A stretch of 64,000 bases of DNA from Mortierella alpina (lineage: Eukaryota; Mortierellomycota; Mortierellomycetes; Mortierellales; Mortierellaceae): contig JANATF010000009.1 of NCBI GenBank assembly GCA_029449245.1, positions 496,001 through 560,000 of the forward strand, read 5' to 3'. Each line of letters starts with the position of its first letter. Position 1 is the stretch's first letter. Below are positions 47,911-57,931 of the stretch, piece after piece. A program made the position numbers and the translations under genes. The notes under the pieces were generated by a model. It saw only the letters and a list, made by a program, of their open reading frames with translations. It did not search any database and was not told the origin of the DNA.

Positions 47911-48858
47911 AATGGAGCTGTGGTAGATGTGGGTGGGGAGAGATGTAGCAGATAGAAAGGATCAATGCGGTGGATGACGGTTGATGATGAGGTGAGCACG
48001 CAAGGTCTTCATTCAAGCGGTGGTCTGAATGAAGGTTGGCAACTTCGGGACCAGAGCTCGGTCAAAAAAAAAAAAAAAAGGATGACGTCACACCTGCCGC
48101 CGCCTATCTCGAGCGCACGCTTGTACGCTGACCAGACTCGAAGGCCTGGGTAGCAGTAGCGAATGGCGCGACTCGCGGCGTCAAAGGTGTAACGAGCAGG
48201 ACAACTCGTGATGGTTAGGTATAGTTGCTGGCAGGAGGGCTACCAGTCAGAAAGCGAAGACAAGCGCTGTACAAATGTGCAGAGCAGTAGAGTGGAAGTT
48301 GTGGCAAGCCTTGGCGGATGATCACCATTCTCATATCATTTCTCACTCTTGCTGTCCTAGTCGGCCTATTTCGGTCTCCTTAACCAGTATACCACATACT
48401 ATAAGCACAGAGGCATTAGCCTGTTTAACGGCTTCCCTCAAGCTTGTTTGGGTGCCTGTTCACCCTGATCTCGAGGAATGGAGGCATGAGGGCTGAAGTC
48501 ATAGGAGAGATAAACTTCCGTACTTGATTGTAAGGCTTGTACGCCATTCCGCTGCCTCTCTTTTACCCTCAAACACGTTACTGTCGGCTCAAGGTGGATT
48601 ATCCTGCTTGTTGTCGAAGAGCACTACACACTTTGACTGCTGTATATAGACGCGAGGTGGATATCCCTCTTTTTGAGACTCCACGATGTGCAACATTTGT
48701 CACTCTCGCAACAATATGGTCCACGTCCTTGCGACATAAAAGTAACTTCCTTTAGTGATAGTCGTTTAACGATTAGGTCTATTGCTGAGTTCGATCGGGA
48801 GAAATGAGAAAGGAAGAGTAACAAAAAGGTACAAGGAGGTGCAAAGGATCTGGATGAC
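47911..48858. promoter_or_regulatory. SGF73 promoter / TIM13 3' region
   Basis: About 0.95 kb between two minus-strand genes. It includes an A-run at 48062-48079. No gene is seen; frames near 47965-48153 and 48275-48755 have no signature. Confidence 0.45.
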
Positions 48859-49600
48859 TTAAAATCCTCCAGCGCCGCCCATGTTCTGAGACTCGCGCTG
48901 GACGCGGTTGATGTAGGTGCGGGAAACGATGTTCCATGCCTCCATGTAACGATCCATGCACTTGGAGAGGCAGTCCTGTGGCGAGAAGAATAGGCGATCC
49001 GGTCGTTTCCATGGTTGAAGATGAGGATCAGTGTCGGATAGGGAGAGCGCAGCAAGAAAAGCATTAGTATCGTTTGTCAGTTTCGATCGAGTCCAGGTAG
49101 AGTCAAAAAGGATCCACCAATGCCTAGCATTCAGACTAACCTGCTCACCGCCGCTCAAGTTGTTTCCGGGCTTGATAACGCACTTGGCAAAGCACTTCTC
49201 GTTGATTTTCTATAGGAGCAAAAGAGGGAATATGGATGCCTGTTAAACACCGCGATGCCAACAAGAGATGTCAGGAGAGGGCGTCACAGGCACTGCCAAG
49301 CGTGAACGTACGTTGATCAACTCCTGGGCGTTGGCAAGGGCGAGCTCGCTGCGGACCTGGTCCATAACCTGCTGCTTCTTGGCCTCCTATTTCCGTTTGC
49401 GCAAAAGAGTAAAGCGTGGACACGTTCTCGTTAGCGACTGCAGCCAAGTGATCGACACGGATCAATTTCTTTCGGTGGGCCACAGAGCCTCAAGGGCTCT
49501 GCGAGCTTCAAATTTGCATGCACGTGGAGAGCAGAAAGGCGAATCTTGGCTTTTGGATACGCACCATGGAGCCGCCGCCGTAGTTTCCGTAGTCAGACAT
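48859..49600 (-). CDS. TIM13: Mitochondrial intermembrane-space chaperone Tim13
   Basis: Small Tim protein that, with Tim8, escorts hydrophobic precursors to the inner membrane. Four exons: 49600-49565, 49386-49312, 49209-49141, 48975-48859; 98 residues, the usual size. Twin CX3C motifs are present as CFAKC and CLSKC, separated by the family stretch VIKPGNNLSGGEQD. The helix after the second motif reads MDRYMEAWNIVSRTYINR, diagnostic for Tim13 among small Tims. The N-terminus has the Gly/Tyr-rich start (MSDYGNYGGGSM). Its promoter is shared with the divergent NPR2 gene. Confidence 0.95.
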
Positions 49601-49875
49601 GGTTGTTTGTAGAAGGATGTTGTAGTGAAGGTATGTGGGGTAAATTGGGACGAGGGAAGCCGGCTTGTAAACACAAAGCCGTGTAGAGAGGACTGCTGAT
49701 TATGACGGATCGAACGCAAGGCCCATGCAAATGTAAGCTCACGTGCAGCTCCTCTAAAGAGTCCAAACCTCAGAAAGCTTCTCGTTCAACAACCACGCCA
49801 GCAGACAGGAGTCAGATAGCGGATCCAGGAACCAGGAGCGCGTTTAAACCTCTCCGCCCCACATCAACGGCCGCC
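49601..49875. promoter_or_regulatory. Bidirectional promoter TIM13 / NPR2
   Basis: Only 275 bases separate the two divergent start codons, so a single nucleosome-depleted region probably serves both. The NPR2 reading frame is open back to 49702, but the family start (MGFPRLLSIFYCTFHP) begins at 49876. Confidence 0.6.
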
Positions 49876-52417
49876 ATGGGCTTCCCTCGATTGCTCTCCA
49901 TCTTTTACTGCACCTTCCACCCTATCCAAGGGCCCAAGGTGCTCTATGAGGTCCCAGAGGGCTCCATTCTCTCAAAGACCTCGCCCTTGGTCGACTTTGA
50001 CTCCATCTCCGAGTATCTCATTCCCAAAGTCGAGCTCTGCTCCAAACTCGTCACCATCTCGACACCGACATGCAAAGTCATCGGCTTTCCCATCAATCTG
50101 GAGCATAAAAAGTTTCAGCGCAATGCCTTGATGTTCAACTTGGCGTTTGTGTTTGACAAAGACGCCGAGATATCATCGTACGAACCCGTTGTCAGGAAGA
50201 TGGCCAGAGTCCTCAAAGCCCTGGAGAAGGAGAGTGAGTTTCTGAGCCAACAGACGCGCATGGCAATGATGGAAGGGGGTGCACAACCAACCCAAACCTC
50301 GGCCAGCACCACTCCGGCGTTAGCTGCGGGCACAGCAACGGCAAGCTCCATAGGAACGCCAAATACCACCGCGAGTCCCGTATTGTCCAACAGCTCAAAT
50401 GCGACAACAGCGGAAAGCAATCAGACATCTGGCAGCAATTCTGTCACACTGGAAACTATTGTGGAAGCAGCATCAAACGTCTCTCTCCAAGATGCGCCAA
50501 CTAACGGAGCGTTGCCACCGTCCTCGAGCTCAGTACACAATACACCTGCAGCACCCACAGGGACATTGGCTGCACAAGTACCGACACCTTCAGCATCATC
50601 GGATCCCATTGCAGTATCAACATTGTTGTCAGCGAATCCCCAAAACAACATCACCTCGACGGCGATCGTTTCTTCTCCGCCTTCGATGGGTAGCGCCACT
50701 ATTGCGGCCGTTTTGACTGCACCTCCTTCGTGTTCGCCTTTTCCTTCAAGATCTACCTCCACTCCAAGTACAACTGCTCGATCAGGAAACGCAACGTCGG
50801 CCACAGCGGTCAGTCAACCGACTGCGGCTGCATCGTCGCCGCCATCGTTGCTGCAGCAAGCTCAGGACGGCAGTGGGATGCAGAATCTGATTGAGCAGTT
50901 GATCGAGGATCTCAACAGTTATTGCGAATGTCAAATTCCCATCGGTAAGCATTATGCTCCATGATCCATGTCGCCCAGCAAGAGAGTGTCGCTGAGTGAT
51001 ATTCTACGTTTATTTTCACTGAATGTCGATCCTCCTGAAAGATACAGATTCGGCCAACACGATCAACTTGAAGTTGTTTCCAACGTACCCAAACCCAGCA
51101 CCAGTTTATGACTATCAAGTTCCGATCTCAACCGTCAATCTGGAAGCTCTGACAGATGTCAATTGGGACATGACCATGCAGAGGATCACAGGCCATATCA
51201 ACGGCGTTAATTCTGTCAAGCGGATCGCAGAGTTTGCTGATGTTGAGACGGGACTGGCCAGGATGTGCATGGAGCACCTTCTCTATTACGGTTGCATTAT
51301 CATGGTCGACCTCTTTCAGTTCAAGAACATCTATGCCGTCAAGATGGAGATGATGCGACTAACAGAAGACGTAGCACTGCAGTATGAGTGTGTTGCTTAT
51401 GTGACATTACCAGGTAACGATTTTGTTTTCCTCCTCTCGAGAAATCGTAGATACGATGAAATGATGGACCCGGTCATTCTCATCACCTAACCATGCTTTT
51501 CCTGGCAATGGATTCTAGATATGCACGCCCCTTCGTTTGCCAAAGTGTTTTCACTTTACTGTTCATTGCAGTATGGCGTAGTGCTTCAGGACTGGATTGA
51601 GCAGAACCAAATTTCGGATTATAATATCGATGTTCGGTGCGTTGTTGACCTTGCTGTGGCCGCAATACTTTTGAAGCGGATGTATTGCTAACAATTTCCC
51701 CCAATCTAAAACCCTTTGTCGTATTTTTTTCTTTCAATGCTGGTAACCTATAGTCGGTTCATCTCGTTTGGAGTCATCAAAGGCTTCCTCTACAGGGTGC
51801 ACAAATACCCAATTTTGGACCACCATGACCCCAACTTGGCTAACACTGGGACGACTGCTGCTCCAGGAACACTCAGCAAATCGAACGCACAAGTGCCCAC
51901 GACCAGCGGAACATCCACCTCAGCCGCTCCTGGTCTTGTCATGGCAGCCATGGCACCGTCAGTGGCAACGACCGCTACGAGCGTTGTCTCCAGTCGGCCT
52001 GAAATACCTTCCAACGAACCGCCCACACAAAAGAAGGTCTATGGACAATCTCTAGCACCGACAGATCAGAACCTACATACTTCATACAACCCACCGCCTT
52101 ATCATAGTCAGCCACATCAACCACATCAGCACCAGGGCGATCACTCCACCTCAGCGCCTGTAATACCCCCAGCTCTCAAAAAGTAAGTTACCTCTTTGAT
52201 CTTTCCTTGCTCGGACAACAGTGTAGGCAACGATAAGCAAGTTAGACCCTCCATCGCTAACAATATCCATGCTCTTCCTCTTTTTTTTCACATTCCTGCA
52301 AGGCTCTTGAATGGTGAGCACCACTACGACGAGCTCTGTACACAATTTGGATGTAGTGTTCGAGAGCTTGATCAGATCCTAGCCACAGATAGCCGTGTCA
52401 AGTTCATTTATCGCTGA
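49876..52417 (+). CDS. NPR2: Nitrogen permease regulator 2 (GATOR1/SEACIT subunit)
   Basis: Subunit of the Npr2-Npr3-Iml1 complex, the GTPase-activating complex for Gtr1/RagA that turns TORC1 down on amino-acid or nitrogen limitation. Five exons: 49876-50944, 51042-51413, 51519-51636, 51754-52182, 52303-52417; 700 residues. The longin-type N-terminus reads LLSIFYCTFHPIQGPKVLYEVPEG, then KVIGFPINLEHKKFQRNALMFN. A Ser/Thr/Ala-rich linker (about 135-340) interrupts the core. Family blocks follow: INLKLFPTYPNP, GHINGVNSVKRIAEFADV, RRFISFGVIKGFLYRVHKYP. The C-terminus LLNGEHHYDELCTQFGCS is the typical end. A second Pro/Ser/His-rich insertion lies at about 535-660. Confidence 0.95.
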
Positions 52418-52559
52418 CAAAGAAACGATTGGATTGTTGCTTCCTCAAAAGAAAAGAGTGCTGAGACAGGAGGGATGGGGGGGACGGGAAAACTCTCGTC
52501 TTTTTTATTACTGTATCGTTTTTTCTTGTAAAAGAGAAAAACCTGAACAGTAGTTTCTT

Positions 52560-53151
52560 TTAACGGAGACGACGGGCCTCACGCTCGGACTCCATAAGGC
52601 AGAGGATATCGCCTAAGATGCAAAAAAACCCCCCAGAGTAGATGCAGAAAACGTTAGAAAAAATGATACTTGGCTCTACGACATCCGCTCCACCTGCGTG
52701 TGAACAGGTTCCTTTGGTTTTGGAAGGCTGTCAGTTTGACTGATGCTGGTGCTCTGGTTGAAGCTGCAAAGGGAGTGACGAGCAACTGCGCCGCGAAACA
52801 GGTGTTCCATGACTCTATTCGTTGATTGTCAGCATACAGCGCTCAGCGTGAGGTTTTCTTGGTGCTAGAGCTGTGTGCGTACGTGTTCCAAGTGTGTGGC
52901 GATCGGGTGTCCCGCGTTTCGTTTCCGTGTGTTTCTTTTCCTTTGTTCCCAAACAAGCTTTCTGGATAAACAAGGGGGGGGAGAGACATACCCTCACGGA
53001 CGGGTCCCTTGACGTTACGGATAACGTTGCGGATGGAGTTGGGGTTGGAGGCATCCTCCTGCAACTCAACCTTAACCTGGGTGACACCACCGCGGGAGCC
53101 GGTACGGCCGAGAACCTTAGTGACTTTGGCGTGCTTGACAACGGTCTTATC
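52560..53151 (-). CDS. RPS28: 40S ribosomal protein eS28 (first codon exon unresolved)
   Basis: Small-subunit ribosomal protein near the mRNA exit. Two visible exons, 53151-52992 and 52612-52560, give 70 residues without a start Met. The first begins after a TTTTTTTCAG acceptor with [22 protein letters not shown], so the ATG must sit in an upstream exon beyond 53160, as in other fungi where an intron follows the first codons. The second exon is [17 protein letters not shown], the invariant end. Between them [12 protein letters not shown] is preceded by ASNPNSIRN, about five residues longer than the common eS28 loop and forming an IRNVIRNV doublet. Confidence 0.92.
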
Positions 53152-53961
53152 CTGAAAAAAAGTTGGTTGATAGAGAGAGTTGGGGTGTTAGAGGAAGCTT
53201 CTTCGAACTGGTTTTTTCCCCTTTGAGAGTCTCCACATCCTGATCAGATTTGTCCAGCAATCTTTTTGCTACGAGATTTGTTGTTGTAGGGTTGCATGAA
53301 CGCTATTCTGCCTGTACAGTGATTCCAGAGACATGTCCAAGTAACCGGTTTGCGGTTGAATGGGTTGTACGCAAAGTGATTGATCAACAGGCTAGGATCC
53401 CAGATCTGTGCCTTTCTTTGCCCTAGGTTTGTTCCCGACTGCGGTGTTGCTTTCTGAGGGGGAAGAAAAAAAAACTGGCATAGTCTCTCCTTGCACTGTT
53501 GAGCCGATTGCACTTTGTCTTTGTGTCCTCCCTTCACTGCTGTGATGATTTCCTGATGTTCTGTCTCATCCGTGCGTCCGTGTGATGTGCAGAGATTTGT
53601 TTTTGTTTTTTCCGGAGACCGCCAGAAAAAAAAAAGAAAATGGTTGATGCTGGTTGATGCTTGGCGCAAGGATGGTGTCGAGAAAGCGTGCAAGGTCGGA
53701 TTGGCAAGGAGTATCGATCGATGGATGGCCAAACCGTTCGAGCCATCCATGGATGCATGATCCTGAGCAGTTCCACCCCTTAAAAATGTACCATTATGAA
53801 TTAATGATCAAAGAAAGAGGAGGGACCAGCACACGGCCATCAAGTCTATTAAAATCGGCAGTCTGACCCTTAAGGTTTAGAAATGAAGTGTCAAACTCCT
53901 TGTGCTTGTGCTCGTATGAGATGTACACGGGCTGACCGAAGTTGCCCAATCTATGGGCCGA
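53152..53961. promoter_or_regulatory. eS28 upstream region (probable first exon and promoter)
   Basis: About 0.8 kb that should contain the eS28 initiation exon, intron and promoter on the minus strand. I could not fix the ATG exon. A GAGAGAG stretch and polypyrimidine tract precede the 53151 acceptor. Minus-strand open frames up to 53776 show no domain. Confidence 0.45.
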
Positions 53962-54882
53962 TCAAACCAGTTTATTATGCTGTGGCAATAGAAGTGTAAG
54001 ATCAGATTCGGCCATCCAAATGCGATGATTTTCGGAAGAGCGGTCCAAGTCATGCACAAGTTGTCGAAGCTCGCGTATTGCTGCTGGTGCTGCTGTCGAG
54101 GCTTGATCCGTGGTATCATCAAAGAAGACGTGCTGATCGATCATCTGCTTCATCCGCCGCTCCGAGACCAAGAGTTCTGTGCAAGCATAAAGACTCGGTA
54201 GTATTGGGGTTGTTGTTGAAGGACGGGTGAGATCCATTGCCTTGATTTGTGTAACGCGTGTGTTGATGAACGCTCCAAAATCTTCTGCATCCTCCAAATC
54301 TTGAAGCAGTTCATAGGCAGTTGTCAGCCCTCCAGCGTGATCGTGACCGTCCCCAAGTCGGTGCACAAAGGGCAGAGTCCACTCTTGAAGCGGCCTAAGG
54401 GTATTTGAGGTGCAATCGCTGTTGCTCTTGTCGTCTAAAGATATATGCCTGAGATTGTCAGAGACATTGTCGTTGTTTCCGTGATCCTCGTCTGGTGTTC
54501 TCCCGTTGCCGATGCTGTGTTCAGAGATTTTGACAGAATAGTACAGGTGCGGAGGGATGCAGCCATGTGGTTTCACGATGTCCGGTGGATATGATCCCCA
54601 ACGATGTGGTACACCTCGTAGAACGAAGTAGGAAGGAGTTTTTTGCAGTGGTGAGGAGGATGCTGGAGCAAGGGACGGTAACTGTGTGTCAGCCTTCGGC
54701 CGGAATATTGCCCAAAAATGATCTTGCGTTGTCTCCTGCTCGTCCTGCTGATGTGAATGAACGTGAGAGCAGGAATGAGACTCGGTGCTGGGTCCAATTG
54801 GTGGTGCTCCTGGGCCGTAGAAGATGTAGGCGGTTCCGACTAGGTGTCTAACTCGAGCTGTGCTTTGAGGTTGTGCATTCAT
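53962..54882 (-). CDS. Hypothetical single-exon protein, 306 residues
   Basis: Not recognised. An uninterrupted frame of 306 codons, which is exceptional among the intron-rich genes here. There is no signal peptide or membrane helix. A His/Ser patch (HSCSHVHSHQQDEQ) lies near residue 38; residues 85-120 have a compact aromatic/Pro stretch (YFVLRGVPHRWGSYPPD, CIPPHLYYSVKI). The C-terminal half is helical and acidic-basic (AYELLQDLEDAEDFGAFINTRV, LLVSERRMKQMIDQHVFFDD, IRELRQLVHDLDRSS) and may form coiled coil. Codon use and composition look protein-coding. A lineage-specific soluble protein is the safest reading. Confidence 0.55.
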   Translation of the reverse strand: MNAQPQSTARVRHLVGTAYIFYGPGAPPIGPSTESHSCSHVHSHQQDEQETTQDHFWAIFRPKADTQLPSLAPASSSPLQKTPSYFVLRGVPHRWGSYPPDIVKPHGCIPPHLYYSVKISEHSIGNGRTPDEDHGNNDNVSDNLRHISLDDKSNSDCTSNTLRPLQEWTLPFVHRLGDGHDHAGGLTTAYELLQDLEDAEDFGAFINTRVTQIKAMDLTRPSTTTPILPSLYACTELLVSERRMKQMIDQHVFFDDTTDQASTAAPAAIRELRQLVHDLDRSSENHRIWMAESDLTLLLPQHNKLV

Positions 54883-55599
54883 CTGTCCCTTTGGCTCTGA
54901 GGGTTGAATGGGTGCATGAGATCAAAAAAGAAAAAAAATGGTGGCAAAGAATAAATGTGAAGACAGTCCGTTGATGCCCTGACGCGCGTGTGTAGGCTGG
55001 CGACAGCCCAACTTCACTCCCTAGGCAGCCCGTTCTCTCGATGCGTAGGGTTTTCTCACGCGCACTTCTCCACAAAACATCTGCCAGCACATCCCTTTAT
55101 CCCTGAGCACGGTGACCTCGAGATGTGCTCTTGGACCTCCTCGAGTACTCTCAATTTCAGCCTATTCTTGGCGCCTCGCTGCAGTGGTAGCGTATCGTGT
55201 GATCACACATGTTTGCGTGTGCAGTTTGGAGTGGAGTGGCATCTTGCCCGCGTGTTTGCATGCGGCGATATGACAGGATATCGCACGAGCTGTTCTCGGA
55301 AGGCTTCCTGGGGGGTCTCAGGAGCCGGATGTCTCTTCACGACCCCCGCTCGTGATGGGAAGATTCTCAGAAGGACGACGACGTTCTTTCCAAGACGGTG
55401 CCTCGTCATTGAAGTTTGAAACCCCACAATTAGCTCTTTTGACAACCTTGTCGACCGCTTCGTATCAGCTCCATCTTCCATGCCCGCTGCCCTCTCAGAC
55501 ACCTGTTTCGCGTGCCAGTTCCCTCCAGCTAGTGCGATGGCCATGATGAATTGCACCATCGATCCATCGATCGCCCTTGATAGCCGGGGGTGGTAGAGA

Positions 55600-55655
55600 G
55601 AGCGAATAAGAGAGAGAGAGAGAAAGAGAGAGGGAGGGAGAGAGAGAAAGAGCAA
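55600..55655. repeat. GA-rich dinucleotide microsatellite
   Basis: AGAGAG runs interrupted by AAAG and GGGAGG over about 55 bases in the intergenic region. Confidence 0.85.
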
Positions 55656-56142
55656 GCCAGCGGGATATGGATTGCATGACCTGTCTAGTGTCTACTACTG
55701 TACTGCAAAGTCTTCAGTCGCCTATTCAACTACAAGACACCTGTGCTCTTGCTCACAAACCTGACTCACTGTCCCCGGGGTCAGACGTGTCATAGACCAC
55801 AGACTCTAATCCGCTCTTGACCTCGTCCATCGTCCATCCTCCATCCTCCATCCTCGCTCCCTTCCTCGCTCTCCCTTCCTCACTCCCCTCCTCGCTCTGA
55901 TCCCACCGCGACCACCAAGACAGCCCCAATCAGTCTCTTCCTGCAACTCCGCCCTTCCTCTCCTTCCATCGTGATTGATCCTCTTTTGTCCATTCCCCTT
56001 CCCATCGACCACTTAAGCTCACTCGACTCTCTTTCCCAACTCCGCCAGAAGCACAGAAGCACACTCCACACCCAAGGGGGCACTGTGCGTCCGTCCATCC
56101 CGCTGTGTCTCTATAACTATATAACTGAACCAGCGGCCACTT

Positions 56143-56205
56143 CCGTCCTGCATCCGTCCTGCATCTCTTCTGCATCTCTTCTGCGTCTCTTCTGCATCCA
56201 GCTGG
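56143..56205. repeat. Short tandem repeats of CATCTCTTCTG type
   Basis: About five imperfect units of 10-11 bases (variants CATCCGTCCTG, CATCTCTTCTG, CGTCTCTTCTG) in the probable leader of the Ecl1-like gene. Confidence 0.75.
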
Positions 56206-56291
56206 CTCTTGTTCCTGAACCGCCTCTCGCCCAGCTGCGCATACCCCACCTCTCCTCTTCACGGACAATAAAAAAAAAGAACAAGGAAGCC

Positions 56292-56834
56292 ATGGATGGT
56301 GTCGACTGCGACTGGTGCCTGGTTTGCGAAAAGCACACCAGTAACGGGGCCGCCTATTGCTCCTCCGAGTGTCGATCTGCAGACCTGATCTCGTCGTCCG
56401 CATCGTCATCCGCATCAACAAGCTCATCCTCATCTGGATCCGCCTTCTTTGGTATGACCGATCCCAGCCATGGCCACTCGAGCTGCTTGCCACCATCTTC
56501 AGCACCGTCATTCGGCGGTGACAGTTACCCCATGCCACCATTCGTCCGCAAGCAGCGGACAAGTATACCCAACATATATGCCCACTGTACTTCTAATCCA
56601 AATCCACCGATGCCAACCTCGCTCATGTTCACTTCCAGTGGCGGGTACGGAGCCTCTGCTCTAACTCACCACCTCCAGCAGCAACAGCAACAACAGCAGC
56701 AGCAGGCGACAACACCGCCATCTTTGGCAGCACCGACGCCAGGAACAGCAGCATCACAATACCCTCTCTTCTATGCAACGCTGAACGCACTCCGACCAGC
56801 ATCCCCTTCAGGCCTACCGCCATCCCGACAATAA
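56292..56834 (+). CDS. Ecl1-family-like small zinc-binding protein
   Basis: Resembles the small fungal Ecl1/Ecl2/Ecl3 proteins linked to chronological life span and zinc or sulphur starvation in fission yeast. A single exon of 180 residues. The N-terminal module reads CDWCLVCEKHTSN then AAYCSSECRSADL, giving paired CX2C and CX3C zinc ligands with the YCSxxCR signature. The remainder is low complexity: poly-Ser (34-48), aromatic/Pro patches and a poly-Gln stretch of ten near residue 130. Start at 56292 is the ATG directly preceding the conserved module. An N-terminally extended protein from 55971 is possible but its sequence is C/T-rich leader-like. Confidence 0.7.
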   Translation: MDGVDCDWCLVCEKHTSNGAAYCSSECRSADLISSSASSSASTSSSSSGSAFFGMTDPSHGHSSCLPPSSAPSFGGDSYPMPPFVRKQRTSIPNIYAHCTSNPNPPMPTSLMFTSSGGYGASALTHHLQQQQQQQQQQATTPPSLAAPTPGTAASQYPLFYATLNALRPASPSGLPPSRQ

Positions 56835-57931
56835 ACATAGTTCCCACACCATTTTTTTTAGCTGAACTCCCTTTTCGCTCCACCTTTTGAGCCAACATAC
56901 CCACCAAATACCCGCAGAGCCAGAGTAAGCAGAGCACACCCGCGCAAAGGCCCTTCCCAACAAAACATTTTTGTGCCGTTCAAAGGTCTTATGCTAGTCG
57001 CGTCATTCAAGCTTTGGTTGAATGCAGGGGGACACTACAAGTACTGTACAAGCGCTATTATCCAACCCGCCCTGAAAGACGTCCTTTAGCAGCAGCGGTC
57101 TCGGGTATTACATCCTAGGCATGCTCACATTTGTTCCTCCGGACGTTGCTCTTCGCCCGGGCCCACCGTCTCGCGTCGGAGAATAGGGCGGGGATTGGCC
57201 ATGCCCACTGCTAATTTTGTGTTGAAACTCAGCAAGGAGGTCGGACTCTTCATCGTCCTCTACGTCTTCATACCAACGCGCGCTCATTCGGTCCTTTTAG
57301 TCTTGTTGTAGGCCGCTGCACGTGTGCCATGGTTCATTCTATTCCCTCTACAATTAGTGCTCCTGTTGCAGTTCTGTTGTAGTCTTGCTTCAAACTCCTC
57401 CTCCCGCTGTTTTTTTTTTTTTTTTGTTTGTATCATTCTTTTTTCTTGGCGACCATTGTACAAACCCAACAGATTGCTTGATGCACTCTTCCTCTTCACC
57501 ACCAACTTTAGTGCCCAAAACCAATGATAAAAGTGTATCGATGTATTATTAAACCAAAAACCGAGTCCTCCATCTCACCCTGCCTGCTCAGACCCTTTTG
57601 GTCTTGGGCTTCCAGCCGTTTGCTTATGTCCGAGGTGATTGGAATATGGAATTTGCAACAACGCCCTTTCCACAACACTTTCAGTTGGGAACCCAACTAA
57701 AGGTCTAAGAACAAGGTCTTTCGGCCCAGAATGTAACCGTTGTGTCGCCTCGGAAAGGGTAGGACAATTAAAGTATAAAAACTAACCTTCCTCTATTTAG
57801 GACAAACCCGTCCACCGCGCTTCCTACCCCTTCGCTGCCACACACATACCTGCTAGTACTTGAACGGAATCAATCAGCTTTCAACACAGGCGATATCGTC
57901 TACACGCTTCCCTTCTTGACACTACTCAAAG
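56835..57931. promoter_or_regulatory. Ecl1-like 3' region and chitin deacetylase promoter
   Basis: About 1.1 kb between tandem genes. It has a T-run at 57412-57425 and a good TATAAAA at 57774-57780. No gene is seen; the short frames have no signature. Confidence 0.45.
57774..57780 (+). promoter_or_regulatory. TATA box of the chitin deacetylase gene
   Basis: TATAAAA, 158 bases upstream of the ATG at 57932, in a setting with no other start. This is the best core promoter match in the window. Confidence 0.55.

Larger units (their letters stand above)
54883..56291. promoter_or_regulatory. Divergent region, hypothetical gene (-) / Ecl1-like gene (+)
   Basis: About 1.4 kb. It contains a GA-rich microsatellite (about 55600-55655), C/T-rich sequence (55800-55900) and a CATCTCTTCTG-type tandem repeat (about 56143-56200). 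The plus-strand frame is open from 55971 into the Ecl1-like gene, but this part is Ser/Leu/Pro-rich C/T reading and probably leader. No other gene is supported. Confidence 0.5.
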
